From the NCBI RefSeq assembly GCF_900046455.1, contig NZ_FCOT01000013.1, positions 620,001 through 684,000 of the forward strand: DNA of 64,000 nucleotides. Reading direction: 5' to 3'. A model generated the notes under the pieces. That model was not told the DNA's origin. It made no database searches and worked only from the letters and a program-made list of their open reading frames with translations. Source of the DNA: Cellulomonas timonensis. Its GTDB lineage: Bacteria > Actinomycetota > Actinomycetes > Actinomycetales > Cellulomonadaceae. How positions within the stretch are numbered: position 1 is the first letter of the stretch; each line of letters opens with the position of its first letter. Below are positions 27,729-37,124 of this stretch, piece by piece. Position numbers and translations under genes: made by a program.

Positions 27729-29108
27729 TCAGGGCGTGGTCGGCGGGCTCGTGCCCGGCCCGTCCGTCTCCCGCTCGAGCATCGCCGTGCGCGCGATCAC
27801 CTGCTGGTGGGTGGCGGTCCGCTCCGAGCGCCCGCTGCCCACGAAGCTCACGGCCCAGTGCAGCAGCGTGGTCAGGCGGTTCTTGAACCCGATGAGGTAG
27901 ACCAGGTGCACGCCGAGCCACAGCACCCAGGCGGGCACCCCCCACACCTTGCGGTCGCCCAGCTCGGCGACCGCGTAGAAGCGGGAGACGATCGCCATGC
28001 TGCCCTTGTCGTGGTAGCGGAACGGCTGGCCGGTGGGCTCGCCGCGCAGCCGGCGGCCGATCTGGCCGGCCGCGTGCTCGGCGCTCTGCATCGCCGCCTG
28101 TGCGAGTCCGGGCACCCCGTCGATGGACATCATGTCGCCCACCACGAAGACCTCGGGATGCCCGGGCAGCGTGCAGTCGGGCTCCACGCGGATCCGGCCC
28201 GCGCGGTCGGTCTGGGCGCCGGACTGCTCCGCGAGCGTGGCGCCCAGCGGCGAGGCCTGCACGCCTGCCGCCCAGATCTTGGTCCGGGTGTCGATGCGGG
28301 TGACCGACCCGTCGGGTCCTTCGAGGTCCACTCCGTCCCGGTCGACCCCCACGACCCGCCGGCCGAGCTGCAGCTCGACGCCCATCGACTCCAGGTGGGC
28401 GGCCGCCCGGTCGCGCAGCCGCGGGTCGAAGGGCCCCAGCACCGCGTCCGCGAAGTCGGCGAGGACGATGCGCACGCGCGCGGGGTTGATGCTGCGGAAG
28501 TTGTCGCGCAGCGCCCGGTGGGCCAGCTCGGCGATCTGCCCGGCCATCTCCACGCCGGTGGGCCCCGCGCCCACCACCACGAACGTGAGGAGCGCGCTGA
28601 GCTCCTCCACCGTGGCGTCGGGGTCTTGCGCGCGCACCTCCGCGAGCTCGAACGCTCCGAAGATGCGGCCGCGCAACTCCAGCGCGTCGTCGACGCTCTT
28701 CATCCCGGGGGCGAACTCGGCGAACTCGTCGTGGCCGAAATACGACTGGCCGGACCCCGCCGCCACGATGAGCGAGTCGTAGGAGGTGCGCAGCGTGCCC
28801 GCCGGCGACTCGGAGACCACGGTGCGCGCGGCCAGGTCGATCTCGGTGACGGTGCCCAGCAGCACGCGGGCGTTGCGCTGCCGGCGCAGCACCTCGCGGG
28901 TCGCGGGAGCCACCTCGCCGACGGACAGCACCCCGGTGGCCACCTGGTAGAGCAGCGGCTGGAACAGGTGGTATCCGGTGCTGGCCAGCACCGTGACCAG
29001 CACGTGTTGATGCGCCAGGGCCTTGGTGGCGAAGAGGCCGCCGAAGCCCGACCCGATCACCAGCACGTGGGGGCGCGGCCCCCGGGTCGAGTCCTGGCTC
29101 GTCTGCAT
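27729..29108 (-). CDS. ndh: Type II NADH dehydrogenase (NDH-2)
   Basis: A 459-residue flavoprotein of the respiratory chain that oxidises NADH and reduces menaquinone without pumping protons. The FAD loop is VLVIGSGFGGLFATKAL and the NADH loop is VVVGAGPTGVEMAGQIAELA. The motif YHLFQPLLYQVATGVLSVGE is characteristic of actinobacterial NDH-2. A hydrophobic C-terminal segment (VLWLGVHLVYLIGF) anchors it at the inner face of the membrane. Length and motifs are normal. It converges on the AlkA-like gene, with a GC-rich imperfect hairpin between the stops. Confidence 0.92.
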   Translation of the reverse strand: MQTSQDSTRGPRPHVLVIGSGFGGLFATKALAHQHVLVTVLASTGYHLFQPLLYQVATGVLSVGEVAPATREVLRRQRNARVLLGTVTEIDLAARTVVSESPAGTLRTSYDSLIVAAGSGQSYFGHDEFAEFAPGMKSVDDALELRGRIFGAFELAEVRAQDPDATVEELSALLTFVVVGAGPTGVEMAGQIAELAHRALRDNFRSINPARVRIVLADFADAVLGPFDPRLRDRAAAHLESMGVELQLGRRVVGVDRDGVDLEGPDGSVTRIDTRTKIWAAGVQASPLGATLAEQSGAQTDRAGRIRVEPDCTLPGHPEVFVVGDMMSIDGVPGLAQAAMQSAEHAAGQIGRRLRGEPTGQPFRYHDKGSMAIVSRFYAVAELGDRKVWGVPAWVLWLGVHLVYLIGFKNRLTTLLHWAVSFVGSGRSERTATHQQVIARTAMLERETDGPGTSPPTTP

Positions 29109-29265
29109 GGTCCCCCCGCTCGTCGCACGGTCGGCTCGCCATCGACGCTAGGCCCGCGCCCCGCCTCCCGCGCGGCGAGCCGGCGCCCGCCGGGGGTGCG
29201 GAGACGCGGGAGGAGCGCGACGCTGGACCGGCCACATCCCGGCACCAGCGACGAGGAGGGCAGCC

Positions 29266-29649
29266 GTGGGCTTCCAGGGGGTCGTCGAGACGGTGGGGCA
29301 GTGCGTGGACGCCGCCGGGGTCGCGGCGATCGTGCTGGGGGCCATCGCGGCGGGCGTCCAAGCGCTGCGCAGGGCCCGGGCGGGCTCGGGCCCGGTCTAC
29401 CAGCCGTTCCGCCAGCAGCTCGGCCGGTCGATCCTGCTGGGCCTGGAACTGCTCGTCGCGGCCGACATCATCCGCACGGTGGCCGTGAGCCCCACATTCG
29501 AGAGCGTGGGCGTCCTGGCCGGCATCGTGCTCATCCGCACGTTCCTCAGCTTCTCCCTCGAGCTGGAGATCACCGGGCGGTGGCCGTGGCAGCCCGCCCC
29601 CGACCTGGCCTCCAGCACGGTCCCCGGCACGTCCCACGGCCCCGGATGA
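29266..29649 (+). CDS. DUF1622 family membrane protein
   Basis: A 127-residue protein with three predicted membrane helices: VDAAGVAAIVLGAIAAGV, SILLGLELLVAADIIRTV and VLAGIVLIRTFLSFSLELEI. The motif FRQQLGRSILLGLELLVAADIIRT and the end RTFLSFSLELEI are typical of DUF1622. No biochemical role is established. The start is a GTG (GTGGGCTTCCAG) with GAGGAGGG upstream. Its stop overlaps the start of the DUF72 gene (ATGA), so the pair is coupled. Confidence 0.82.
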   Translation: MGFQGVVETVGQCVDAAGVAAIVLGAIAAGVQALRRARAGSGPVYQPFRQQLGRSILLGLELLVAADIIRTVAVSPTFESVGVLAGIVLIRTFLSFSLELEITGRWPWQPAPDLASSTVPGTSHGPG

Positions 29650-30573
29650 GCCGGGCGCGCGTCGGGATCAGCGGATGGGACTCCCCGCCGTGGCGGGGCT
29701 CCTTCTACCCGCCCGGCCTGCGGCGGCGCGACGAGCTCGCCTACGCGGCGCGGCGGCTGGGGACCATCGAGGTCAACGGGTCCTTCTACGCCCTGCAACG
29801 CCCCGCGAGCTACGAGGCCTGGGCCGCCGCGACGCCCGACGACTTCCTCCTGTCGGTCAAGGGCAGCCGGTTCATCACGCACATCAGGCGCCTCGCGGAC
29901 GTCGAGGCCCCGTTGGCGAACTTCTTCGCGTCGGGCGTGCTCGCGCTCGGGCGCCGCCTGGGACCAGTGCTGTGGCAGCTCCCGCCGAGCCTCCCGTACG
30001 AGCCGGACCGACTGGAGGCGTTCCTCCGCCTGCTGCCGCGCACCACCGCCCAGGCCGCCGACCTCGCGGCCCGCCATGACAAGCGCGTGGACGGCCGGGC
30101 GCTCACCACCACGGACGCCGACCGGCCGATGCGGCACGCGTTGGAGGCCCGCCACCCGTCGTACGCGGCGCCGGGCCTCGTCGAGCTGCTGCGCCGCCAC
30201 GACGTGGCGCTGGTGGCCGCCGACAGCCCCGGGCGCTGGCCGGCACTTGCCGACGTCACCGCCGACTTCGTGTACGTGCGCCTGCACGGCGACACCGAGC
30301 TGTACGCCAGCGGGTACACCGACGCCGCGCTCGACCGGTGGGCGCGGCGCGTCCGGGGCCCTGTCCCTTATTCCCCCCTGACCCTGCCGGCCATCTTACG
30401 CCTCTGTTCTTCTACTTTTCCTCAACGTCGGCGAGCCGCTCCTCGCCCCCGTCCCGCCCCCGCGCCCCGTCGGGCGCGACGTGCTCGTGTACTTCGACAA
30501 CGACGCCAAGGCCCACGCCCCGCACGACGCCATGGCGCTGGCCGCGCGCCTCGACGCCAGCGCGCCAGCCTGA
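29646..30573 (+). pseudogene. DUF72 family protein with frameshift near the 3' end
   Basis: The first 235 codons encode a normal DUF72 (YecE-like TIM barrel) protein: RVGISGWDSPPWRGSFYP, TIEVNGSFYALQRPASY, VKGSRFITHIRRL, DFVYVRLHGDTELY. The family's final motif, VLVYFDNDAKAHAPHDAMAL, is present at 30484-30550 but in another frame, ending in TGA at 30571. Between them (30360-30430) is a T/C-rich stretch unlike its surroundings (TTCTTCTACTTTTCCTC). A single indel there would break an otherwise intact gene. Whether this is a true mutation or a consensus error cannot be told. The biochemical role of DUF72 is unknown. Confidence 0.75.
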
Positions 30574-30673
30574 GGCCCGCACACCGGTGGCGGGCCTGAT
30601 CACGATGGGTATCGTCGGATTTGGACCCGAGATTCCCGGGGACCAGGCTGGCCGGACTGGGGAGGGCGGGCAC

Positions 30674-32209
30674 ATGGGCCCTGCGTCGAGCCCGCGGTCC
30701 CGGTTGGGTCGGGGAGTCCAGCTCATCGTCTACCCGAACAGGTTCGGCGCGACGCTCGCGGGCCTGCAGCGGCTCCTCGACGGCCCGATCCTGCGGGACG
30801 TCTTCACCGGCGTGCACCTGCTGCCGTTCTACGTCCCCTTCGACGGCGCGGACGGCGGGTTCGACCCGATCGACCACACCCAGGTCGACCCGCGCCTCGG
30901 CGACTGGGACGACGTGCGGGCGCTCGCGGACAGGTACTCGCTGGTGGCCGACGTCATCGTCAACCACATGTCGTCCGCGGCACCGCAGTTCCTGGACGTG
31001 ATGGAGCGCGGCGACGACGCGGAGCACCCGGGCATGTTCCTGATGATGGGCGACGTGTTCACGCGGGGCGCCACCGAGGAGGACCTGCTGCGCATCTTCC
31101 GGCCGCGGCCGGGGCCGCCGTTCACCGTGGTGCCGTGGGGCGCGCGGCGCCGGTTGGCGTGGACCACCTTCACCGCGGACCAGATCGACCTTGATCACTC
31201 CGATCCGGAGACCCAGGCCTACCTCGAGCGGGTGCTGCAGGCCCTCGCCCGGGCGGGGGTGCGCATGGTGCGGCTCGACGCGGCCGGCTATGCGGTGAAG
31301 ACCGCTGGCACCACTTGCTTCCTGACGCCGGCGACCTTCGAGTTCATCCGCCGGTTGACGGGGCGGGCGCACGAGCTGGGCATGGAGGTGCTCGTGGAGG
31401 CGCACACCCACTACGCCAAGCAGGTGGCGCTGGCGTCGACCGCGGACTGGGTCTACGACTTCGCGCTGCCGCCCCTGGTCCTCTACAGCCTGTACACCGG
31501 CGACGGGGACCCGCTGCGCCGCTGGCTGGGGGTGCGCCCGTCGAACTCCGTGACCGTGCTGGACACCCATGATGGGATCGGCGTGATGGACATCGGGCCG
31601 TCCCAGCTCGACGGCCACCAGCCGGGCCTGCTGGCCGTCGAGCAGATCGACCGGATCGTCGAGGGCATCCACGAGCACACCGACCAGGAGTCGCGCGCGT
31701 CGACGGGGGCGGGCGCGTCGAACGTGGACGCCTACCAGGTGAACACCACGTACTACGAGGCGGTGGGGCGTGACGACCAGCGGTACCTGCTGGCCCGGGC
31801 GCTGCAGTTCTTCATCCCCGGCCTGCCCCAGGTGTACTACGTGGGGCTGCTCGCGGGGCACAACGACCTGGCGCTGCTCGCCCAGACCGGCGTGGGCCGG
31901 GACATCAACCGGCGCAAGTTCCTGACGTCGGACCTGGAGGAGCATCTGGCGCGTCCCGTGGTCGCCGCGCTCTTCGAGCTGATCCGGTTCCGCAACGCCC
32001 ACCCCGCGTTCGATGGCGAGTTCAGCCACGCCGGCGCCCCCGGGGTGATCCAGATGACCTGGGCGCATGGCGGGCACCGGGCCACACTGACCGCGAACCT
32101 CATGGCGGGCCGCGCGTCCGTCGCGTGGACCGACGCGCAGGGGCGGCAGCGCCACACGCCCGATCTGCTGGAGCCGGACTGGCACAGCGCAGGCGGCACG
32201 TCAGCCTGA
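30674..32209 (+). CDS. Sucrose phosphorylase-like GH13 enzyme
   Basis: A 511-residue GH13 (subfamily 18-like) phosphorylase. It opens GVQLIVYPNRFGATLAGLQ, typical of sucrose phosphorylases. The catalytic residues are the nucleophile aspartate in VRLDAAGYAVK (about residue 203), the acid/base glutamate in VLVEAHTHY (about 241) and the transition-state aspartate in LDTHDGIGVMDI (about 300). The enzyme splits sucrose with phosphate to glucose-1-phosphate and fructose. A relative acting on sucrose-6'-phosphate or glucosylglycerate cannot be excluded. The ATG follows GGAGG at 30661. Its last nine bases overlap the convergent permease gene. Confidence 0.88.
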   Translation: MGPASSPRSRLGRGVQLIVYPNRFGATLAGLQRLLDGPILRDVFTGVHLLPFYVPFDGADGGFDPIDHTQVDPRLGDWDDVRALADRYSLVADVIVNHMSSAAPQFLDVMERGDDAEHPGMFLMMGDVFTRGATEEDLLRIFRPRPGPPFTVVPWGARRRLAWTTFTADQIDLDHSDPETQAYLERVLQALARAGVRMVRLDAAGYAVKTAGTTCFLTPATFEFIRRLTGRAHELGMEVLVEAHTHYAKQVALASTADWVYDFALPPLVLYSLYTGDGDPLRRWLGVRPSNSVTVLDTHDGIGVMDIGPSQLDGHQPGLLAVEQIDRIVEGIHEHTDQESRASTGAGASNVDAYQVNTTYYEAVGRDDQRYLLARALQFFIPGLPQVYYVGLLAGHNDLALLAQTGVGRDINRRKFLTSDLEEHLARPVVAALFELIRFRNAHPAFDGEFSHAGAPGVIQMTWAHGGHRATLTANLMAGRASVAWTDAQGRQRHTPDLLEPDWHSAGGTSA

Positions 32210-33736
32210 GGGGCTCACCAGCACCTCGCCCCCGGCAGCGGCCCGCTCGCCCGTGGAGCGGCGGTCCCAGCCCGGGCGGCGCAGGGCGGAGAGCACGAAG
32301 GGCGGCGCCCCCACCACCACGACCAGGGCGGCGATGAGCCACGGGTAGGACTCGACGCCGACCAGCGCGTCGGTCGGCGGGATGAACGCCACCAGGAACC
32401 CGGCCAACGACGCGAGGAACCCGATGCCGGCCACGACGGGGAGCGCGGGGACCCGGAACCCGCGGGGGACGCCGGGCTGGGTGCGGCGCAGGATCACCGC
32501 TGCCGCGAACAGCATCATGTACATCACCAAGTAGAGCGCCGCGGCCATCGCCAGCAGCACGACGAGCACCGCAGACGCGTCCGGGGTGAGGGCGAACAGC
32601 GCGGCGAGCACCGTGACCACCGCGCCCTGCGCGAGCAGGATGCCGTGCGGCGCGCCCGTCGGCCCCACGCGTTGCAGCAGCGGCGGCAGCAGCCCGGACT
32701 GGCCCGCCAGCGCGAGGCCGCGGCTGGGCCCGGCGGCCCAGGCGATCGCCGAGCCGACAGCGCCGACCGCGAGGAGCGCCAAGACCACCGGCACGGCCCA
32801 CGCCGCGCCCCAGTGGTCCAGGTAGCGGTGCAGGGCGAGGTTGACGGCGCTCAGGCCCGTGTCATCCCGCTCCACGGCGAGGGAGATCGCGACGGCGGGC
32901 AGCACGAGGACCCCGACCACCAGGGCCGCGGCGGCCGCCATCGCACGCGGCACGCTCCGCGCCGGCTGCCGCGCCTGGTCGACGTGCGCGGCGCCCACCT
33001 CGAGGCCGGTGAACGACAGCACCCCGGACACGAGCAGCACGATCGAGGCGGCCCCCGTGTACGGGGGCACGAGCTCGGTGGCGTCCAGGCTCACCTCGGA
33101 CTGCTGGCCGGTGGCGACCCACCCCAGGCCGAGGCACACGAGCAGCGCGGCGGGCAGCAGGACGCCCAGCGCGCCCGCCCAGGCCGCCACCCGGGCGAAC
33201 ATCGTCCCCCCGCGCGCGACGAGCAGCGTGGACCCCCAGAACAGCACCAGGATCACCAGCGCGGCGCCCAGGCCCGAGGAGGTCGCCCCAGGCCCGGTGA
33301 ACGCCAGGGCGAGGCACGCCGCCGCGAAGGCGAGGAGCACGGGGATGCGGACCACGCCCTGGACCCACTGGAGCCAGGCCGCCGCCAGCCCCCAGCGCGG
33401 CCCCAGGCCCTCGCGCGCCCACACCGCCACACCACCCCGCCACGAGCTGCCGAGCTCGGCGGCCACGAGCGCGACCGGGACCAGGAACAGCGCGGCCGGC
33501 ACGAGCAGGAACGGCACGGCGCCCAGCCCGTACGCGGCCATCGTCGGCACGGTGCTCATCGAGACGACGCCGACCACCGCGAGCAGGGCCAGCTCGGACG
33601 TCCCCAGCAGACCCCGCCCGCCGCGCGCCCACGGGCCCGGGCGCCGGCGCGCCCGGGCCCGGATCGGCTGGACCGGCTCCGACTCCTCGATGGCGGGCGC
33701 GTCGTCGCCCGCAGACGAGGCCCGCCCGCTCGCCAC
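32201..33736 (-). CDS. APC-family amino acid permease, probable glutamate/GABA antiporter
   Basis: A 511-residue membrane protein with about 12 helices, of the amino acid-polyamine-organocation superfamily. The first helices (LALLAVVGVVSMSTVPTMAA, LLVPAALFLVPVALVAAELG) match the glutamate:GABA antiporter group. It starts at GTG nine bases after the gadB stop, so the two are cotranscribed. In known GAD systems the antiporter imports glutamate and exports GABA while the decarboxylase consumes a proton, protecting against acid. The GadC assignment rests mainly on this gene order. The N-terminus is unusually arginine-rich and probably cytoplasmic. Confidence 0.82.
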   Translation of the reverse strand: MASGRASSAGDDAPAIEESEPVQPIRARARRRPGPWARGGRGLLGTSELALLAVVGVVSMSTVPTMAAYGLGAVPFLLVPAALFLVPVALVAAELGSSWRGGVAVWAREGLGPRWGLAAAWLQWVQGVVRIPVLLAFAAACLALAFTGPGATSSGLGAALVILVLFWGSTLLVARGGTMFARVAAWAGALGVLLPAALLVCLGLGWVATGQQSEVSLDATELVPPYTGAASIVLLVSGVLSFTGLEVGAAHVDQARQPARSVPRAMAAAAALVVGVLVLPAVAISLAVERDDTGLSAVNLALHRYLDHWGAAWAVPVVLALLAVGAVGSAIAWAAGPSRGLALAGQSGLLPPLLQRVGPTGAPHGILLAQGAVVTVLAALFALTPDASAVLVVLLAMAAALYLVMYMMLFAAAVILRRTQPGVPRGFRVPALPVVAGIGFLASLAGFLVAFIPPTDALVGVESYPWLIAALVVVVGAPPFVLSALRRPGWDRRSTGERAAAGGEVLVSPSG

Positions 33737-33745
33737 CGGTGACGC

Positions 33746-35134
33746 TCAGTGGTGGAACGCCGACTGCGGGGCCTCCTGCGGGACGGCGCCCTCGAGGCCG
33801 TCCAGGTACTGCGTCTGCGTCTTGATGTCGTTGAGCAGCAGCGCGGCCAGGTCCATGCTCAGCCCGTTGCGCACCACGATCCGCTGCACCGTCACGTTCG
33901 ACAGGTCGTCCGGCAACGGGTACGCCGGGACGAGCCAGCCGCGTGTGCGCAACCGGTCCTGCAGGTTGTAGAGGGTCCACTTGTCCGTGTAGCCCTCCTT
34001 GATCCGCCAGGCGAACACCGGGATGTCGCTGCCGTCGTTCCACAGCTCGAACGGCCCGAGCTCGGAGATCCCCTTGGACAGGAACAGCGCGACGTCCTGC
34101 GAGGCCTTCTGGACCTCGAAGTACCCCTTCCGGCCCAGGCGGAGGAACAGGTAGTACTGCAGCAGCACCTGCGCGCCCGGCCGGGAGAAGTTCAGCGCGA
34201 ACGTGGGCATGTCGCCGCCGAGGTAGCTCACGTAGAAGATCAGCGACTCCGGCAGGTACTCCTTGTCACGCCACACCACCCAGCCGAGCCCCGGGTACAC
34301 CAGGCCGTACTTGTGCCCGGACGTGGAGATCGAGTGCACCCGGTCGACCCGGAAGTCCCAGGCGAGCTCGGGCTGCAGGAACGGGGCGACCATCGCGCCC
34401 GAGGCGCCGTCCACATGGATCGCGATGTCCAGGCCGGTCTTCTCCTGGATGCGGTCGAGCGCCTCGGCGACCTGCTGCACCGGCTCGTACATGCCGGGGT
34501 ACGTGACGCCCCGGATCGACACCACGCCGATCGTGTTCTCGTCGACGTACTTGTCCAGGTCGTGCCCGTCGAGCGTCTTGTGCTCCTCGGGGATCGGCAC
34601 CAGGCGCGGCTCGATGTCCCAGTAGTTGCAGAACTTCTCCCAGCAGACCTGCACGGCCGAGCTCATCACCAGGTTGGGGTGATCAGTGGACTTGCCGTCC
34701 TTGCGCCGGGCCTCCTGCCAGCGCCGCTTGAGGGCCAGGCCCCCGAGCATGCACGCCTCCGAGGAGCCGATCGTCGAGCACCCGATGGTCTTCGAGATGT
34801 CCGGGGCGTGCCACAGGTCGCCGAGCATCTTCCAGCAGGTCTGCTCGATGGCGGCGGTCTGGGGGTACTCGTCCTTGTCGATCATGTTCTTCTGGAACGC
34901 GTCGTTGTAGAGCTTGATCGCGTGCTCGTCCATCCAGGTGCCCACGAAGGTCGCCAGGTTGAGCCGCGCGTTGCCGTCGAGCATCGTCTCGTCATGGACG
35001 ATCTGGTACGCGGTGGCGGGCAGCATCGACTCCTCGTCGATGGACGTCCGTGAGGAGACGGTGCCCTCGCCGCGTCGGGCGAAGATCGGGTCCGCGGCGT
35101 TCAGGCTCTCGTTCAGGCTCTCGTTGGTCGACAT
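33746..35134 (-). CDS. gadB: Glutamate decarboxylase (PLP-dependent)
   Basis: A 462-residue group II decarboxylase that converts glutamate to GABA and CO2. The PLP lysine is in STSGHKYGLVYPGLGW (about residue 273), and IAIHVDGASGAMVAPFL holds the PLP-binding aspartate. GCSTIGSSEACMLGG and EIEPRLVPI-like regions (DIEPRLVPIPEE) are GAD-specific. Length and motifs match active bacterial enzymes. The N-terminus has a short repeat (ESLNESLN). It is followed by an APC permease gene 9 bases later, forming an acid-resistance pair. A 314-base leader region separates it from corA. Confidence 0.94.
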   Translation of the reverse strand: MSTNESLNESLNAADPIFARRGEGTVSSRTSIDEESMLPATAYQIVHDETMLDGNARLNLATFVGTWMDEHAIKLYNDAFQKNMIDKDEYPQTAAIEQTCWKMLGDLWHAPDISKTIGCSTIGSSEACMLGGLALKRRWQEARRKDGKSTDHPNLVMSSAVQVCWEKFCNYWDIEPRLVPIPEEHKTLDGHDLDKYVDENTIGVVSIRGVTYPGMYEPVQQVAEALDRIQEKTGLDIAIHVDGASGAMVAPFLQPELAWDFRVDRVHSISTSGHKYGLVYPGLGWVVWRDKEYLPESLIFYVSYLGGDMPTFALNFSRPGAQVLLQYYLFLRLGRKGYFEVQKASQDVALFLSKGISELGPFELWNDGSDIPVFAWRIKEGYTDKWTLYNLQDRLRTRGWLVPAYPLPDDLSNVTVQRIVVRNGLSMDLAALLLNDIKTQTQYLDGLEGAVPQEAPQSAFHH

Positions 35135-35448
35135 CTCTCATCCTCCTGTGGCCCCGTGGCCGGGCCTCGTTCGAACGGTCGCCCGTGACGTCGCCGCCGC
35201 GGCCGGTGATCAGCAGGGGGTGGGGCGCAGGGACGCCAAGGCGCCCGGCCAGGGCTATGCCCGGCCGGTTCGAGGGGCGCCGGTCACAGGGAGGGTGGGC
35301 GCCACCCGCGGACGCGTGCCCGCGTCAGGGGGGCGGAGTCCGAGAGGTCGTCGTGGGTGGTGTCATGTCTGCCCCCTTACTTCCACCCTGCGTCAAGCCA
35401 GGCTACGTCCGACCACGACGACCGGCGCGCCCAGCCCGCGGCGCCCGC
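35135..35448 (-). promoter_or_regulatory. Upstream region of gadB with a possible 13-codon leader ORF
   Basis: This spacer between corA and gadB, both minus strand, should hold the gadB promoter. AGGAGG stands just before the gadB ATG. A short frame at 35325-35366 encodes 13 residues, MTPPTTTSRTPPP, with an AAGGGGG ribosome-site-like stretch before its ATG and GC-rich inverted repeats downstream. It could be a leader peptide or chance. I see nothing else gene-like. Confidence 0.35.
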
Positions 35449-36465
35449 TCACAGCCACTTGCGGTTGCGGAAGACGGCGAACAAGACCACCGAGCAGGTC
35501 GCCATGAGGCCCAGCGCCATCGGGTAGCCGAGCGGCCAGTCGAGCTCGGGCATGTTCGCGAAGTTCATGCCGTAGACCCCGCCGACGAGGCTGGGGGCGA
35601 ACAGGATCGCCGCCCACGCGGAGATCTTCTTGACCTCCTCGTTCTGGACCAGGCTCGCGCTCGTCATCGCGCGCATCTCCTCGTTCTGCCGCTCGGTCAC
35701 CACCGTCGCATTGAGGGTCAGCGCGTTCTCCAACAGCGCCCGGTAGTAGTCCACCTTCTCCACGATGCGCTCCACGTGGTCCTCGACGTCGCGCAGGTGG
35801 CGGCGCAGATCTGCGTCGACGCCGTACTTGTCGAAGCCGCCCCGCAACGCGGCGAGCATCCGGAGCAGGGGATGGGTGGCCCGCTGGAACAGCATCACCT
35901 CGCGGTAGAGCTGGTAGATGCGCCGGGACACGTCCGGCTTGCCGGCGAACACGTCGTCCTCGATCTCATCGATGTCATTGCGCAGCCCGTCCACCACCGG
36001 CGCGTACTCGTCGACGATCTGGTCGAGGATCGCGTACAGCACCGCCTCGGGGCCCAGGCGCAGCAGCTCGGGGGAGGCCTCCATGCGCCGGCGCACCTTC
36101 GCCAAGTCCGGCGACTCGGCGTGGCGCACGGTCACCACGAAGTCCGCGCCCGTGAACACGTGGAGCTCTCCGAACTCCACCCGCTCGTCCTCGTCGACAT
36201 ACCGCGCCGGCCGCAGCACGGTGAACAGCACATCGCCGTACCGCTCCAGCTTGGGGCGCTGATGCGCGCTGATGGTGTCATCGACCGCCAACGGGTGGAT
36301 ATCGAACTCGTGGGCGATCGAGTGGATCTCCGCGTCGTCCGGCCGGTACAGCCCGATCCACGCCATGCCGCCCTCGCTCGCGAGCAGCTCGTACGTCACG
36401 TCGAGCGACTCCGGCTCGGCCCGGCGCCGGCCGTCCACGTAGATGGCGTTGTCGATCACTGTCAT
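35449..36465 (-). CDS. corA: CorA-family divalent cation (Mg2+/Co2+) transporter
   Basis: A 338-residue CorA protein. The long cytoplasmic N-terminal domain (first 270 residues, with helices such as LRNDIDEIEDDVFAGKPDVS) precedes two membrane helices at the C-terminus. The selectivity motif GMN is present in GVYGMNFANMPELDWPLGYP. CorA forms a pentamer that takes up magnesium and, in some cases, cobalt or nickel. The ATG at 36465 has GGAGG nine bases upstream; the open frame beyond overlaps the divergent DinB-like gene. No riboswitch is evident in front of it. Confidence 0.92.
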   Translation of the reverse strand: MTVIDNAIYVDGRRRAEPESLDVTYELLASEGGMAWIGLYRPDDAEIHSIAHEFDIHPLAVDDTISAHQRPKLERYGDVLFTVLRPARYVDEDERVEFGELHVFTGADFVVTVRHAESPDLAKVRRRMEASPELLRLGPEAVLYAILDQIVDEYAPVVDGLRNDIDEIEDDVFAGKPDVSRRIYQLYREVMLFQRATHPLLRMLAALRGGFDKYGVDADLRRHLRDVEDHVERIVEKVDYYRALLENALTLNATVVTERQNEEMRAMTSASLVQNEEVKKISAWAAILFAPSLVGGVYGMNFANMPELDWPLGYPMALGLMATCSVVLFAVFRNRKWL

Positions 36466-36607
36466 GGGCGAAGACCTCCAAGTGCGGGCCGCACGGCGCA
36501 TGCCGGCCGTCGGCCAGACCATCATGTCCCGCCCTCCCGCGCTCGGGACCCACCCCGTCACGCCCGGTGTGTTGCCCCGAGCAACGGACGGTGGCAGCGT
36601 GCACGCC

Positions 36608-37120
36608 ATGGCTGAGCCGCGCGATGTGCTGGTGGACGGGTTCGGACGCGTGCGGGAGGTGGTCCACGCCGCGCTGCGGAGACAGACTCCCGACGACCTC
36701 GCGTGGCGCCCGGCGCCCGGCGCCAACACCATCGGCTGGCTCGTGTGGCACCTCACCCGCGTGCAGGACGACCACGTCGCCGACGCGTTCGACCTGCCGC
36801 AGGTGTGGACAGCACACGGCTGGGCGGAGCGCCTCGACCTCCCCCGGCCCCCCGGCGACACCGGGTACGGGGACACGGCGGAGCAGGTGGGCGCCCTGAG
36901 GGCAAGCGCCGACGCGCTCGCGGGCTACCACGACGCCGTGCACGCCAGGACGGTGGAACTCCTGGCCGGGGTCGACGCCGCCGATCTGGACCGCATCGTC
37001 GACACGTCCTGGGACCCGCCGGTCACCCTCGGGGTCCGCCTGGTCAGCGTCCTCTCCGACGACCTGCAGCATGCCGGCCAGGCGGCTTACGTGCGGGGCC
37101 TCGCCCGCGCTCGCGGATAG
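36608..37120 (+). CDS. DinB/mycothiol-transferase-like (DUF664) protein
   Basis: A 170-residue four-helix-bundle protein. The metal-binding histidines of the DinB fold are suggested by GWLVWHLTRVQDDHVAD and SDDLQHAGQAAYVRG. The motif WRPAPGANTIGWLVWHL is common in DUF664 proteins of actinobacteria, a group related to mycothiol-dependent enzymes. The reaction is unknown. I start at the ATG of MAEPRDVLVDGF; the region upstream is shared with the divergent corA promoter. It converges with the YbjN gene. Confidence 0.8.
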   Translation: MAEPRDVLVDGFGRVREVVHAALRRQTPDDLAWRPAPGANTIGWLVWHLTRVQDDHVADAFDLPQVWTAHGWAERLDLPRPPGDTGYGDTAEQVGALRASADALAGYHDAVHARTVELLAGVDAADLDRIVDTSWDPPVTLGVRLVSVLSDDLQHAGQAAYVRGLARARG

Positions 37121-37124
37121 ACGG

